The notes under the pieces are model-generated. The model had not been told where the DNA came from and searched no databases. It worked only from the letters and a program-made list of their open reading frames with translations. From contig NZ_AUMA01000009.1 in NCBI RefSeq assembly GCF_000422565.1, forward strand, positions 62,001 to 126,000: a stretch of 64,000 nt of DNA, written 5' to 3'. This DNA comes from Desulfovibrio aminophilus DSM 12254. Lineage in GTDB: Bacteria > Desulfobacterota > Desulfovibrionia > Desulfovibrionales > Desulfovibrionaceae. Position numbers and translations under genes: made by a program. Below are positions 24,313 through 33,780 of this stretch, in pieces. Every line of letters starts with the position of its first letter. Position 1 is the stretch's first letter.

Positions 24313-26099
24313 CATGCCTCCACATCTCCCGGCGCGGTCTTGAGCCGGAAGCGGAAATCCGCTCCCTCGGCTCCGGGGGCGGTTTCGGCCAGCCAGACAT
24401 CGCCGCCGAAGTTGCGCGCGATCTGGCGGCAGATGGCCAGGCCCAGGCCGGCGCTGCCGTTCTTGTCCACGGCGTTGGGGTCCACCCGGAAGAAGCGTTC
24501 GAAGACCTTCTCCCGGTAGTCGGCGGGCACGCCGGGCCCCTGGTCGCGCACAGAGAACTCCACCCATTCCGGCCCGGCCTGGACCGAAAGGATCACGGTC
24601 CCGCCTTCGGGACTGTGGCGCAGGGCGTTGCCCCCCAGATTGTGGAAGATTTCCAGCAGGCCCTGGGCCTCGGCCAGCACCGGCAGCGGCGTGTCGGGCA
24701 GCTCGGAGACGAGCCGCACGCGCTTCTCCGCCGCCGTCGGGGCCAGGTCGGCCAGGGCCTCCTCGGCCACCAGCCCGGCGTCCACCGCCACCGGCTCCAC
24801 CCGCCGCCCGGACTCCTCGGACCGCGCCAGGGCCAGCATGGCCGTGAGCACGCCCTCCATGTGGCGGGAATTGCGGATGATGGTCGAGAGAAAGGCGGTG
24901 CGGCCCTTGTCGTCCGGCGGCGGGGCGTCGCGCAGGGTCTCGGCGTAGCCCCGGATGCTCGTCAGCGGGGTGCGCAACTGGTGCGAAACGTTGGTCACGA
25001 AGTCGCGCAAGGCCCGCTCACCCCGGCGCAAGGCGCTCACGTCGTGGAACACGAGCACCACCCGGCGTCCGGCGGGCTCCACGAAAGGCACCACGCTGAC
25101 CCGCAGCTGCCGGTCCCCGGGCAGCTCCAGATCCAGTTCCTCGCGCCGGTCCTCGGACGCCGCCAAAACCCGCAGCACGGCGTCCTGAAGCTCCACGCGC
25201 CGGGTCAGTTCGAGCACGGTCTTGCCCGGGGCCGTGAGCGGCAGGGGTATGATCTCGTGCATGGCCCGGTTGAAGGTCAGCAGACGCCCCTGGCAGTCCA
25301 GGACCATGACCCCTTCGGACAGGCCCTCGAACATGGCCTTGAGCTGTTCCTTCTGGGTTTCGATGGTCGAGACGTGCAGTTCGATGCTGGCGGCCATGGC
25401 GTTGACGGCCTCGGCCAGGGGCCGGAACTCGCCGCGCGGCGGGGCCCAGAGCCGGTCCTGATAGCGGCCCGCGCCGATGGCCTTGGCGCGTTCGGCCACG
25501 GAGCGCACACTCCTCGTCAGACTGCGGGTCAGCAGCCAGGAGAGCAGAAGCACCAGGGCCAGGGCCGAGGCGAAGCCCCAAAGCAGGCCGCCGCGCACCT
25601 CCGCCAGCCGCGACCGCACCTGGGACACGGGAATGGCCACACGCAGCACCCCGGCGGGCAGGGCTCCCGCGGCCTCCACGCGCCGCGCGGCGTAGAGCAT
25701 GTCCTTGCGCAGGGTGGCGCTGTAGCGCACGTCCATGCCCTGGCCCCCGGCCAGCGCCTGGAGCACCTCCGGCCGCCGGGAGTGGTCCTCCAGCCCGCCG
25801 AGGCCCTCGAAGCTCACCTCCGAATCGGCCAGGACGCGGCCGTGGTCGATGAGGCTGATGCGGATGCCGGAGCGGGCGCCCAACGTCTCCACCCAGGCCT
25901 CGAGCCGGGCGGGGTCGTCGATGGGCGCGTGGTCGGCCAGAAGCCAGCGCACGGCTTCCAGATGGCGGACGGCGCGCTGCTCAGTTTCGGAAAGCAGTTC
26001 GCGCTCGGTCCAGGACAGAGAAAAAACGAGCAGACCCAGGAGTACGAGGAGCACGCCCCAGCCCCAGGCCAGAAGACGGGCCCGAAAGGATTCCAACAT
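24312..26099 (-). CDS. PhoR-like sensor histidine kinase
   Basis: A 595-residue membrane kinase. Order: TM1 (about 9-30), periplasmic sensor, TM2 (about 165-190), HAMP, PAS (about 245-340), HisKA with the phospho-acceptor in NVSHQLRTPLTSIRGY (about 372-387), and a HATPase domain with FHNLGGNALRHS and a GLGLAI box. The H-box has Gln where Glu is usual (HQLRTP). Layout resembles PhoR/PnpS, but no response regulator is adjacent, so its partner is unknown. ATG 26099 with GGAGG is preferred. It is the last gene of the hldD-lptD operon. Confidence 0.88.
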   Translation of the reverse strand: MLESFRARLLAWGWGVLLVLLGLLVFSLSWTERELLSETEQRAVRHLEAVRWLLADHAPIDDPARLEAWVETLGARSGIRISLIDHGRVLADSEVSFEGLGGLEDHSRRPEVLQALAGGQGMDVRYSATLRKDMLYAARRVEAAGALPAGVLRVAIPVSQVRSRLAEVRGGLLWGFASALALVLLLSWLLTRSLTRSVRSVAERAKAIGAGRYQDRLWAPPRGEFRPLAEAVNAMAASIELHVSTIETQKEQLKAMFEGLSEGVMVLDCQGRLLTFNRAMHEIIPLPLTAPGKTVLELTRRVELQDAVLRVLAASEDRREELDLELPGDRQLRVSVVPFVEPAGRRVVLVFHDVSALRRGERALRDFVTNVSHQLRTPLTSIRGYAETLRDAPPPDDKGRTAFLSTIIRNSRHMEGVLTAMLALARSEESGRRVEPVAVDAGLVAEEALADLAPTAAEKRVRLVSELPDTPLPVLAEAQGLLEIFHNLGGNALRHSPEGGTVILSVQAGPEWVEFSVRDQGPGVPADYREKVFERFFRVDPNAVDKNGSAGLGLAICRQIARNFGGDVWLAETAPGAEGADFRFRLKTAPGDVEA

Positions 26100-26157
26100 G
26101 GTCGACCTCCGACGCTGCCCGCTGCCTAGCACGGTTGGGGCCGACCCGTCATCCTCC

Positions 26158-26355
26158 CTAGAAGCCGCTCATGCAGTCGTACAGCTCCTGGCTGACCTCC
26201 ACGCGGACGCGGCCGTCCTCCTCGCGCACGCGCACGTTCAGCTCCGGCACCAGGGCCATGTCCTCGGCCACCTCGTGCCACTTGGCCAGCAGAACCTCCG
26301 CCTCGCCCGGCTCGGAGGCCACGTTCTCGGCCAGAACCCATTCGGAATCGCTCAT
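26158..26355 (-). CDS. small acidic protein of unknown function (65 aa)
   Basis: A 65-residue soluble acidic protein (starts MSDSEWVLAENVASEPGEAE, one Cys near the end, ends CMSGF). GGGGGAG precedes ATG 26355, and it sits 11 bases after alr and 58 before the sensor kinase, so it is probably translated. The pattern of a helix followed by beta strands (NVRVREEDGRVRVEVS) suggests a small folded domain. I do not recognise the family. Confidence 0.6.
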   Translation of the reverse strand: MSDSEWVLAENVASEPGEAEVLLAKWHEVAEDMALVPELNVRVREEDGRVRVEVSQELYDCMSGF

Positions 26356-26366
26356 GCTCTCCCCCT

Positions 26367-27485
26367 TCAGACGTATTCCCGCCGGTTCAGGCCCAGCAGG
26401 CAGAAGACTTCATAGGTGATGGTGCCCCACCAGCCCGCCAGTTCCTCGGGCGTGATGGTCTCGCCTTCGCCGCCCAGCAGGTGAACCAGGTCGCCGGGCT
26501 TGACTTCGGGCAGGCCGGTGACGTCCACGGCCGTGAGCTGCATGCAGACCCGGCCCAGGATGGGCGCGCGCCTGCCGTGCACGAGCATGGCCCCCTTGTT
26601 GGACAGCCCCCGGCTGTAGGCGTCGGCGTAGCCCACGGCCACGATGGCCACAGTCATGTCGGTGGGAGCCTTGAAGGTCCGGCCGTAGCTGATGCTCACG
26701 CCCTTCTTCAGGGGATGCACCGCCACCACCGGAGTGCGCACCTCCATGGCGGGCTTGAGCCCTCGGCCCAGCTCGGCCAGGTCCGTACCCAGGAAGGGGT
26801 TGCAGCCGTAAAGCGCGATGCCCGCGCGCTGGGACTGGTGGTGCAGAGTCTTGTGGGCCAGGATGCCCGCCGAGTTGGCCAGGTTGGCCTCGACCTTGAA
26901 CCCGGCCTCGGCCAGGGCCGCCAGGGCCTCGTCGAAGATGCCCCCCTGCTCCCGAACGAACTCCCCGCCCTCGGGGTCGTCGGCCGTGGCCAAGTGGGAG
27001 CTGGCCATCACCGGCTTGACGCCGGGCAGGGCCTTGAGCCGCTCCAGCAGAACGCCGAGGTCGTCCCGGACGAAGCCCAGCCGGGCCATGCCGGTGTCGA
27101 ACTTGAGGCTCACCGGCAGCGGGCGGCCCCACTGCTCGGAACGGCGGTGGATTTCCTCCAGTTGGGCGAAGCCGCCCACGAAGGGGATGATGTTCTGGTC
27201 GAAGAGGGCGTCGTACTCCTCGCCGTCCAGGGGCCCCAGCAGCGAGACGATGCGCCCCGCGCAGCCCGAGAGGCGCAGCTTGACCCCCTCCTCCACGGTG
27301 CCCACGGCGAAGGTTTCGGCCCCCGCCTGGGCCAGGACGCGGGCCACCTGCACGAGCCCGTGGCCGTAGGCGTCGGCCTTGATGACCGGAATGACCGCGC
27401 CCCCGATCTTGCACAGCAGGCGGTAATTGGAGGTGATGCGGTCCAGGTGGATGCGGGTGCGGATCTTGTTGTAGGTGATGGTCAT
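26367..27485 (-). CDS. alr: alanine racemase
   Basis: A 372-residue PLP enzyme making D-alanine for peptidoglycan. The PLP lysine lies in VIKADAYGHG (Lys36 region), and the catalytic tyrosine of the second domain is in SISYGRTF (about 265). The CMQLTAVDVT segment of the C-terminal domain is also typical. It follows the methyltransferase by 15 bases in the envelope operon. Confidence 0.95.
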   Translation of the reverse strand: MTITYNKIRTRIHLDRITSNYRLLCKIGGAVIPVIKADAYGHGLVQVARVLAQAGAETFAVGTVEEGVKLRLSGCAGRIVSLLGPLDGEEYDALFDQNIIPFVGGFAQLEEIHRRSEQWGRPLPVSLKFDTGMARLGFVRDDLGVLLERLKALPGVKPVMASSHLATADDPEGGEFVREQGGIFDEALAALAEAGFKVEANLANSAGILAHKTLHHQSQRAGIALYGCNPFLGTDLAELGRGLKPAMEVRTPVVAVHPLKKGVSISYGRTFKAPTDMTVAIVAVGYADAYSRGLSNKGAMLVHGRRAPILGRVCMQLTAVDVTGLPEVKPGDLVHLLGGEGETITPEELAGWWGTITYEVFCLLGLNRREYV

Positions 27486-27500
27486 GGAGGCTCCCGCCGG

Positions 27501-28247
27501 TCAGGGCTTGCGGAGGATGTAGAAGACGTAGCCGTAGCTCGTGCCGTGGCGGCGGAAGATGTCCATCTCCGCCTCCTCGGCGGCGATGACTTCCAGGGCC
27601 TCGGAGTCGTCCGCGCGGCGGACGCGCATGGCCTCCAGGTTGCGCCGCAGGGGATCGTAGTAGTCCTTGCGCCAGGCCGACAGCGGCAGTGGAAAGGAGC
27701 CCAGGATGTCGTACCCGGCGGCGCGGGCCGCCTCCATGTTGGCCGGGGCCTGCCGCATCCCGGGGTAGCCGGTCTCCCAGTAGCGGACGGCCTCCTGAGG
27801 CGGATCGGAGACGAGCCAGGCCAGCTCGGTGCAGGCCAGGACGCCGCCGGGCCGGAGCAGCCGCTTCCAAAGCCGCAGTCCCCGGTCGAAGCCCAGGTTG
27901 TAGATGGAGCCCTCGGCCCAGATCAGGTCGAAGGAGCCGTCCTCGAAGGGCAGCTCGGCCATGTCCGCGGCCAGGGTCTCCAGGCGGCCGTCGAGGTCCG
28001 CCGCCCGGGCGCGGGCGCGCAGTTCGTCAAGGAAGGGCTCGTGGAGATCCACCGCCGTGATCCGGGCTCCGGGCAAGGCCCGCGCCAGAACCAGGGTCTG
28101 CATGCCCGGGCCGCAGCCCAGGTCCAGCACGTGCAATTCCTCCGGCAGGCTTCCGGCCAGGACCAGCGCCCGCAGGGTTGAGGCCTCGTCGCCGGGCCCC
28201 TGGCGGGGCAGGTTCCGATGCGCCTCGAAAAAAAAGTCGGAATTCAT
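27501..28247 (-). CDS. class I SAM-dependent methyltransferase
   Basis: A 248-residue Rossmann methyltransferase. Motif I is VLDLGCGPGMQTL (about 48-60), motif II ITAVDLHEPFL, and motif III LIWAEGSIYNLG. The family is broad and the substrate cannot be read; the acidic D-x-x-W-A-E-G pattern suggests a small-molecule type. ATG 28247 lies seven bases after mutL, using a GAGGA site within the mutL end. Neighbours are mutL and alr. Confidence 0.8.
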   Translation of the reverse strand: MNSDFFFEAHRNLPRQGPGDEASTLRALVLAGSLPEELHVLDLGCGPGMQTLVLARALPGARITAVDLHEPFLDELRARARAADLDGRLETLAADMAELPFEDGSFDLIWAEGSIYNLGFDRGLRLWKRLLRPGGVLACTELAWLVSDPPQEAVRYWETGYPGMRQAPANMEAARAAGYDILGSFPLPLSAWRKDYYDPLRRNLEAMRVRRADDSEALEVIAAEEAEMDIFRRHGTSYGYVFYILRKP

Positions 28248-28254
28248 GATCCGG

Positions 28255-30042
28255 TCATTTCCTCTTGAAGAGTTTCTCCAGGTCGGCCTCGTTGAAGGCC
28301 ACCAGCGCGGGCCGCCCATGCGGGCAGTAGTCCCGCTCCGGACAGTCCAGCCACGCGGAGAGCAGGGCCAACGCCTCGTCCCGGGCCAGCACGTCGCCCG
28401 CCTTGATGGCCGAGCGGCAGGACAGCATGGTCCAGAGACCGGCGAGATTCCTGGATTGCCCGCTCACCGCGGCCCGGAAATACTCCATTGCCTTGCCGGC
28501 ATCAAGTCCCGGCGGCACGGCGGTCAAGGCCAGACGCCCGGCTCCCGCCTCGCGGAAGCCGAAGCCCAGACGCCGCAGGTCCGCGCCGACCTCCTCCAGC
28601 AGCTCGGCCTCGGACGGGTGCAGGTCCAGCTCCAGGCCCACGGCCAGGGGCTGGGACTCGCCCCGGGTACGGCCCGAGCGCATGTTCTCGAAGAGCACCC
28701 GCTCGTGGGCCGCGTGCTGGTCCAGCAGGGCCAAGCCGTCGGGAGTGCGCAGCACGAGATAGGTGTCGGCCACCTGTCCCAAGTAGGTCAGGCCGGAATC
28801 GCCCAGGGACACGGGCGCGGAGGCGGCCGAGGGAGACTGGGGGCGCGGCGGGGACGGGTCGGCCGGCCGCTGGGCCTCGCCCCCCCTCCCGGCGGAAAAA
28901 GGCGCGACCGGGGACTCGCCGTAGGAGGAACGGAACTCGCGGTAGGAGCCGAACTTGGGCGGCTCCACGGGCAGCGCGCGCTGGGAGGGCGCGGCGAGGG
29001 ACTCCCGCTCCTCGCGGGACGGCGGCGTCTCGAAGAACGCCGTGGGAGCCATGACCTCCAGGGCCTGGAGCAGGGCCCGCCGAACCAGGGAGAAGATCGC
29101 GCCCTCGTCGCGAAAGCGCACCTCCAGCTTGGCCGGATGCACGTTCACGTCCACCTCGTCCGGGGGCAGCTCCAGAAACAGCGCCAGCTGGGGGAATTCC
29201 GAGGTCAGCAGACGGCCCTGGTAGGCGTTGCGCGCGGCCCGGGTGAGCAGCCGGTCCTGCACGGCCCGGCCGTTGACGAAGCAGAGGATGCGGTCGCCCC
29301 GGCCCTGGGCCGTGGCCGGGTCGCCCGCCAGGCCGCGGGCCCGCGCGCCGTCGAGGTCGAAATCGAAGGGCCGCAGCCCCTGGCAGACCGCCGGAGGCCA
29401 GAAGCGGGCCAGCCGCGCGGCCAGATCCTGACCCGGAGGCAGGCGGAACGACTCGCGGCCGTCCAGGGTCAAGGAAAAGGCCGCGTCCGGCCGGGCCAGG
29501 CTCATGCGCATGAGGATGTCCTGGCAACGCCGGGCCTCGGTGGCCTCGGAGCGCAGAAACTTGAGCCGGGCGGGCACGCTCTGGAACAGCCCACGCACCT
29601 CCACCCGGGTGCCGGCGGCCAGGGCCGCCGGGCCCTCGTCGCGCAGCCGTCCGTTCTCCACCTCCACGTAGCGGGCCTCGGACTCCCCGGGGAAGCGCGA
29701 GGTCATGCGCAACAGGGACACCGAGGCGATGCTCGGCAGGGCCTCGCCACGGAAGCCGAAGGTGGCGATGCGCCAAAGATCGGCGGTCGAGACGATCTTG
29801 CTCGTGGCGTGGCGGGTCACGGCCAGGGCCAGTTCGCCCGGCGGCACCCCGCCGCCGTCGTCCTGCACCGCGATGAGGGCCAACCCGCCGCGCGACAGTT
29901 CCACGTCCACGCGCCGGGCCCCGGCGTCGAGGCTGTTCTCGGCCAGCTCCTTGACCACGCTGGAAGGGCGTTCGACCACCTCCCCGGCGGCGATCTGATT
30001 GCGCAGGGCCTCGGGCAGGAGGACGATGGGACGCCGGGACAT
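28255..30042 (-). CDS. mutL: DNA mismatch repair protein MutL
   Basis: A 595-residue GHKL ATPase. N-terminal motifs are NQIAAGEVVERP, KELAENSLDAGA, DDGGG and GFRGEALPSIAS. A variable Pro/Ser linker (about 345-400) leads to a C-terminal domain with DQHAAHERVLFE, SCRSAIKAGD and CPHGRP, the set found in MutL proteins with intrinsic nicking activity in bacteria lacking MutH. It acts after MutS recognises a mismatch. ATG 30042 is two bases after lptD; the frame is open further upstream, but that region is lptD in another frame. Confidence 0.95.
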   Translation of the reverse strand: MSRRPIVLLPEALRNQIAAGEVVERPSSVVKELAENSLDAGARRVDVELSRGGLALIAVQDDGGGVPPGELALAVTRHATSKIVSTADLWRIATFGFRGEALPSIASVSLLRMTSRFPGESEARYVEVENGRLRDEGPAALAAGTRVEVRGLFQSVPARLKFLRSEATEARRCQDILMRMSLARPDAAFSLTLDGRESFRLPPGQDLAARLARFWPPAVCQGLRPFDFDLDGARARGLAGDPATAQGRGDRILCFVNGRAVQDRLLTRAARNAYQGRLLTSEFPQLALFLELPPDEVDVNVHPAKLEVRFRDEGAIFSLVRRALLQALEVMAPTAFFETPPSREERESLAAPSQRALPVEPPKFGSYREFRSSYGESPVAPFSAGRGGEAQRPADPSPPRPQSPSAASAPVSLGDSGLTYLGQVADTYLVLRTPDGLALLDQHAAHERVLFENMRSGRTRGESQPLAVGLELDLHPSEAELLEEVGADLRRLGFGFREAGAGRLALTAVPPGLDAGKAMEYFRAAVSGQSRNLAGLWTMLSCRSAIKAGDVLARDEALALLSAWLDCPERDYCPHGRPALVAFNEADLEKLFKRK

Positions 30043-30044
30043 GG

Positions 30045-32468
30045 CTAGAACTCGAAAAGATTCACCGTGATGGCCACACGGTTGTCGTCGTAGCCCTGCT
30101 CGAAGGAGAGCATGAGGTCGAAGCACTGGTGCCGCCAGGTCAGGCTCAGGAAGCGGTTGACCGAGCTGCCCATGAGCAGATCGTAGCGGAAGTCCGCGCC
30201 CAGGATGAGATCGCGGGTCAGGTAGTAGTCGCCGCCCACGCGCAGCATGTTGTAGTCCCGGTCGCGGTAGCGCTTGTACTCGTGGACCTTCTCCAGGAAG
30301 TCCAGGCCGAAGAAGAGGTCGCCCAGATACTCCTTCTCCACGCGCACGAAGTGTTCGTGCTCGGTGACGGCACTCTGGTAGGGCGAGTAGCGCGTGCGCG
30401 AAATGAGGCTCAGGTATTGCTCGGGCTTGTAGGTCAGCTCCAGGGTGGTGTCGGTGAAGGGGCGGCGCGGGTAGAGGTTCACCAGATCCTGGCGCTGGGC
30501 CTCCTCGTAGTCGTAGCCCTGCTCCAGCCGCAGGCGCAGGAAGTCGAGATAGTCCGTGGCCAGGGCGGGCCGGGCGTCCGTGCCGTCCGAAACCAGGGTC
30601 ACCCGGTCGCGGCGGCGGTCCAGCACGTTGGTCAGCGAGAACGTGCTGACGTTGCGGCCCATGAGCCGGTCGCGGTCGTCGAAATAGGGCAACCGGGACT
30701 GGCCCGTGATCCGGGGCATGTAGGAGTATTCCAGGCGCGGCACGACGGAGTGCTTCATGGCCATCCAGCGGCTCTGCCCGGCGTTGGCCAGGCTCGGGGC
30801 CAGACTCTCCCGCCGCAGGTCGAAGGCCCGGTAGAACTCGGTGAAGGCGTCGAAACCCATCTCGTAGTTGGTGCGCGAGAGGAAGGAATTGTCCGAGGTG
30901 TGCGCGCCCTCGGAGACTCCGGCGGAGTTCACGTAGGGAGCCTCGTTGCCCCAGCGGTCCACGCCGTACATGGTCTGGCGGATGCCCGCCCGGGGGATGA
31001 CCGAGCCGTAGCGCGAGGACAGGGGCAGGCTCACCGTGGGGCTGGTGTCCAGACGGTGGCCGGTGGTGCCGGACTCCCGCCAGTAGTAGCCGTATTGGGC
31101 GTCGCCCTGGAACTCCAGCGGGGTGGCGCCGATGCGGTTCTTGTAGGCGAAGGCGTCCAGTTCCGGCACGCGCTGGAGCGTGGGATCGTCGCCGCTCTTG
31201 CCGTTGCCGTTCCAGTAGGCCAGGTTCTGGGTATACTGCGCGGTTCCGGCCACTCCGAAACCGTCCCAGGAGCGCGAGATCTGGGCCGTGCTCGTGCGGT
31301 TCTGGGCGTCCAGGGAGTCGAGATCGCGGCCGAAGCGGTCCAGGAACTCCTGGCGGCTGCGAAGATAACCCATGCTCCCGGAACGGAACTCGCGCAGGTA
31401 GTTCTGGTCCGAAACCATGTCCACGTCCAGCAGGGTCTTCCACTTGGTGGACTCGGGCAGGTGGCCGTCATACTTGCTGCGCCACCACCAGCGGCTGCGG
31501 TTGGGCCGGGTCAGGCCGTCGCCGCGGAAGACGCGGTCCTCCTCGGCCTCGGTCCTGGCCACCTTGGCGTCGGACAGGATGTCGAAACGCCACAAGCCCT
31601 TGGTCCGGGCGTCCTGGGCGTGCCGGAACTCCAGGCCCTGCATGTAGCCGCGCCTGCTCATCCAATTCTGGTTGAAGGTGACGTCCATCTCGTCGTTGAT
31701 GGCCCAGTAGTAGGGAATGTTCAGACCGAATCCCAGGCGGTCGCTGCGGTAGACCTCGGGCATGAGCACGCCGCTCTGGCGCTTCTTCATCCCCGGAATG
31801 GCGGTGTAGGGCAGGTAGGCCACGGGCATGTCCTTGACCCGCAAGGCCGAATGCCAGACCTGGGTCCGGCCGTCGATGTTGATCTCGCCCTCGCGGGCCG
31901 TCAGCGACCAGGCCGGGCTCGCCCCGACGCAGCGCGTGACCGTGGCGTTCTTGAAGGAGTAGATGGCGCCCTTATGCTTCTGCACATACTCGGACTCGAG
32001 GAAGACATGCGGCTTGGAGACGAAGACCTTGCCGCGCTTGAGCCAGCCCACGCCGGAGGACAGGTCGAACTCGGCCTCCTCGGCCTCCAGGATGTCGCCC
32101 TCCCAGTTGACCCGGACGTTGCCCTTGAGGAAAACCCAGCGGGTGGCCTCGTAATAGCGGGCGAAATCGGCGCGCAAGATGTTGCGGCCCTGGGAGAGGG
32201 TCACCTCGCCCTGGGCCTCCACGTACTTGGCGTCGTGCTCGGTGACGACCTTTTCGGCCGAAAAATGCCACGGAGCCTCGGGATCGGCCGGAGCGGAGGA
32301 CGAGACCACGGCGGCGTCGGGGCTCGAAAGGGACGGCGCCTCCGGGGGCAGAAACTCCCGCAGTTCGGTGGGCGAACTGACCTTGCCCGGCAGGGCCAGG
32401 GGCATGCCCGCCAGAAGCACGGCCACCAGGGCCACCGAGAACAACCGTCGCGCCACGTCGCGCCGCAA
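30045..32468 (-). CDS. lptD: LPS-assembly protein LptD
   Basis: An 807-residue outer-membrane protein. A signal peptide (about 1-29) is followed by an OstA/LptA-like jellyroll (HFSAEKVVTEHDAKYVEAQG through AEFDLSS, about 68-140) and a long beta-barrel ending in Phe. It inserts LPS into the outer leaflet with LptE. The start appears to be TTG 32468 with GGGAGG four bases upstream; GTG 32456 is possible. It is between hldD (12 bases) and mutL (2 bases), joining LPS core synthesis to LPS export. Confidence 0.93.
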   Translation of the reverse strand: MRRDVARRLFSVALVAVLLAGMPLALPGKVSSPTELREFLPPEAPSLSSPDAAVVSSSAPADPEAPWHFSAEKVVTEHDAKYVEAQGEVTLSQGRNILRADFARYYEATRWVFLKGNVRVNWEGDILEAEEAEFDLSSGVGWLKRGKVFVSKPHVFLESEYVQKHKGAIYSFKNATVTRCVGASPAWSLTAREGEINIDGRTQVWHSALRVKDMPVAYLPYTAIPGMKKRQSGVLMPEVYRSDRLGFGLNIPYYWAINDEMDVTFNQNWMSRRGYMQGLEFRHAQDARTKGLWRFDILSDAKVARTEAEEDRVFRGDGLTRPNRSRWWWRSKYDGHLPESTKWKTLLDVDMVSDQNYLREFRSGSMGYLRSRQEFLDRFGRDLDSLDAQNRTSTAQISRSWDGFGVAGTAQYTQNLAYWNGNGKSGDDPTLQRVPELDAFAYKNRIGATPLEFQGDAQYGYYWRESGTTGHRLDTSPTVSLPLSSRYGSVIPRAGIRQTMYGVDRWGNEAPYVNSAGVSEGAHTSDNSFLSRTNYEMGFDAFTEFYRAFDLRRESLAPSLANAGQSRWMAMKHSVVPRLEYSYMPRITGQSRLPYFDDRDRLMGRNVSTFSLTNVLDRRRDRVTLVSDGTDARPALATDYLDFLRLRLEQGYDYEEAQRQDLVNLYPRRPFTDTTLELTYKPEQYLSLISRTRYSPYQSAVTEHEHFVRVEKEYLGDLFFGLDFLEKVHEYKRYRDRDYNMLRVGGDYYLTRDLILGADFRYDLLMGSSVNRFLSLTWRHQCFDLMLSFEQGYDDNRVAITVNLFEF

Positions 32469-32480
32469 ACCGCCTCCCGC

Positions 32481-33458
32481 CTAGTTCCCGAGATGCGGGT
32501 CTTCCCGCTCCAGGTAGTCCCGGACGTACTCGCGGGCCGCGTCCTCCAGAGAGGTGAAGGGGGCCTCGTAACCCGCCGCCCGGAGCTTGCCCATCTCCGC
32601 CTGGGTGAAATACTGGTACTTGCCGCGCAGGCCCTCGGGCATCTCCATGTACTCGATGACCGGCTCCAGGGAGAGGGCCGCGAACACCGCTCGGGCCAAA
32701 TCGTTCCAGGTCCGGGCCTTGCCCGTGCCCACGTTGAACACGCCGTTGGCCTCCGGGTGCTCCAGAAGCCACCACATCACGTCCACGCAGTCCTTGACCC
32801 AGACGAAATCGCGCATCTGCCCGCCGTCCGGGTAGTCGGGGTGGTAGGACTTGAACAGGCGCATGCGCCCGGTCTCGCGGATCTGCTTGCGGGCCTTGCA
32901 GATCACGCTCATCATGTCGCCCTTGTGGAACTCGTTGGGCCCGAAGACGTTGAAGAACTTGAGCGAAGCCAAGCGCTCCAGGGCCCCGGAGCGCAAGGCC
33001 CAGAGGTCGAAGAGCTGCTTGGAGTAGCCGTACATGTTCAGGGGCTTGAGCCGCTCCAGCCCGGCATGGTCGTCGGAGAAGCCCAGGGAGCCGTCGCCGT
33101 AGGTGGCCGCGCTGGAGGCGTTGATCATCCGCACCCCGTGGTTCAGCGCGAAGCGGCAGAGCATCTGGGTGTAGCGGTAGTTGTTCTCCATGAGGTGGTC
33201 GGCGTCGGGCTCGGTGGTCGAGGAATTGGCGCCCATGTGGATCACCGCGTCGGTCTCGAAGGGATCCTCACCCTTGAGCAGCATCTTGAAGAACTGGTCC
33301 TTGTGCAGGTAGTCCTCGTACTTGAGGTTCACCAGGTTCTTCCACTTCTCGTCCCGGCCCAGCTCGTCCACCACCAGAATGTCCGTGACGCCCATCTGGT
33401 TGAGCTTCCAAACCATTGCGCTGCCGATGAATCCGGCGCCGCCGGTGACTATGTACAT
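32481..33458 (-). CDS. hldD: ADP-L-glycero-D-manno-heptose 6-epimerase
   Basis: A 325-residue extended short-chain dehydrogenase. NAD(P)-binding TGGAGFIGSAM at the start, the SSAATYGDG segment (about 115-123) and the catalytic YGYSK (about 143-147) are intact; FNVFGPNE is also typical of HldD. It makes the heptose of the LPS inner core. AAGGAG precedes ATG 33458. It is the first gene of the seven-gene minus-strand operon ending at the sensor kinase. Confidence 0.94.
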   Translation of the reverse strand: MYIVTGGAGFIGSAMVWKLNQMGVTDILVVDELGRDEKWKNLVNLKYEDYLHKDQFFKMLLKGEDPFETDAVIHMGANSSTTEPDADHLMENNYRYTQMLCRFALNHGVRMINASSAATYGDGSLGFSDDHAGLERLKPLNMYGYSKQLFDLWALRSGALERLASLKFFNVFGPNEFHKGDMMSVICKARKQIRETGRMRLFKSYHPDYPDGGQMRDFVWVKDCVDVMWWLLEHPEANGVFNVGTGKARTWNDLARAVFAALSLEPVIEYMEMPEGLRGKYQYFTQAEMGKLRAAGYEAPFTSLEDAAREYVRDYLEREDPHLGN

Positions 33459-33506
33459 GCGCGCTCCTTGAGGATCCGGTCCAGTTTCGAAAAAATCTAA
33501 ACAATT

Positions 33507-33535
33507 CTCATAATGGCTTTCCGGGACGGACGCAA
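33507..33535 (-). promoter_or_regulatory. sigma-70-like promoter of the hldD operon
   Basis: On the minus strand TTGCGT (33535-33530), 17 bases, TATGAG (33512-33507), 48 bases before the hldD start. The region is AT-rich relative to its surroundings. The remaining 33540-33680 stretch is GC-rich without a supported gene; see findings for a coding-like fragment at 33575-33652. Confidence 0.55.
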
Positions 33536-33685
33536 CCGGCGCGGGCCGGGACTTTTCACCCCCGCGCCGGGGCCGCCGAGGCCGTGGCGGGGCTGGCGCG
33601 CGCCGCGGGCAGGCTCAAGGAGGTCATCCGCTCGGCCCGCGACGCCGGATGAGCCGCTGCCCGGCCGCCTTACGGGATTCTTTCC

Positions 33686-33714
33686 TTGCAACGCGGAGTC
33701 GGTTCTCCTATACT
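33686..33714 (+). promoter_or_regulatory. strong sigma-70 promoter of the VWA-OmpA gene
   Basis: TTGCAA (33686-33691), 17 bases, TATACT (33709-33714), one of the best matches in the window, about 65 bases before the start codon. Confidence 0.75.
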
Positions 33715-33780
33715 GTTCACAATGACTTTTCATTTCCATCACTCAGGAGAGAGAACCCCAACGATGCCAAGGAGATGATC

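Noticed and set aside
24312-26099. Assignment of the sensor kinase as PhoR because of the nearby phosphate transporter
   Set aside because: The phosphate genes are convergent and separated by mrp and a terminator; domain order alone does not fix the signal.
28255-31443. A mutL frame extended by about 1400 bases, suggesting a large fusion protein
   Set aside because: The extension lies over lptD in another frame; MutL begins properly at ATG 30042, two bases after the lptD stop.
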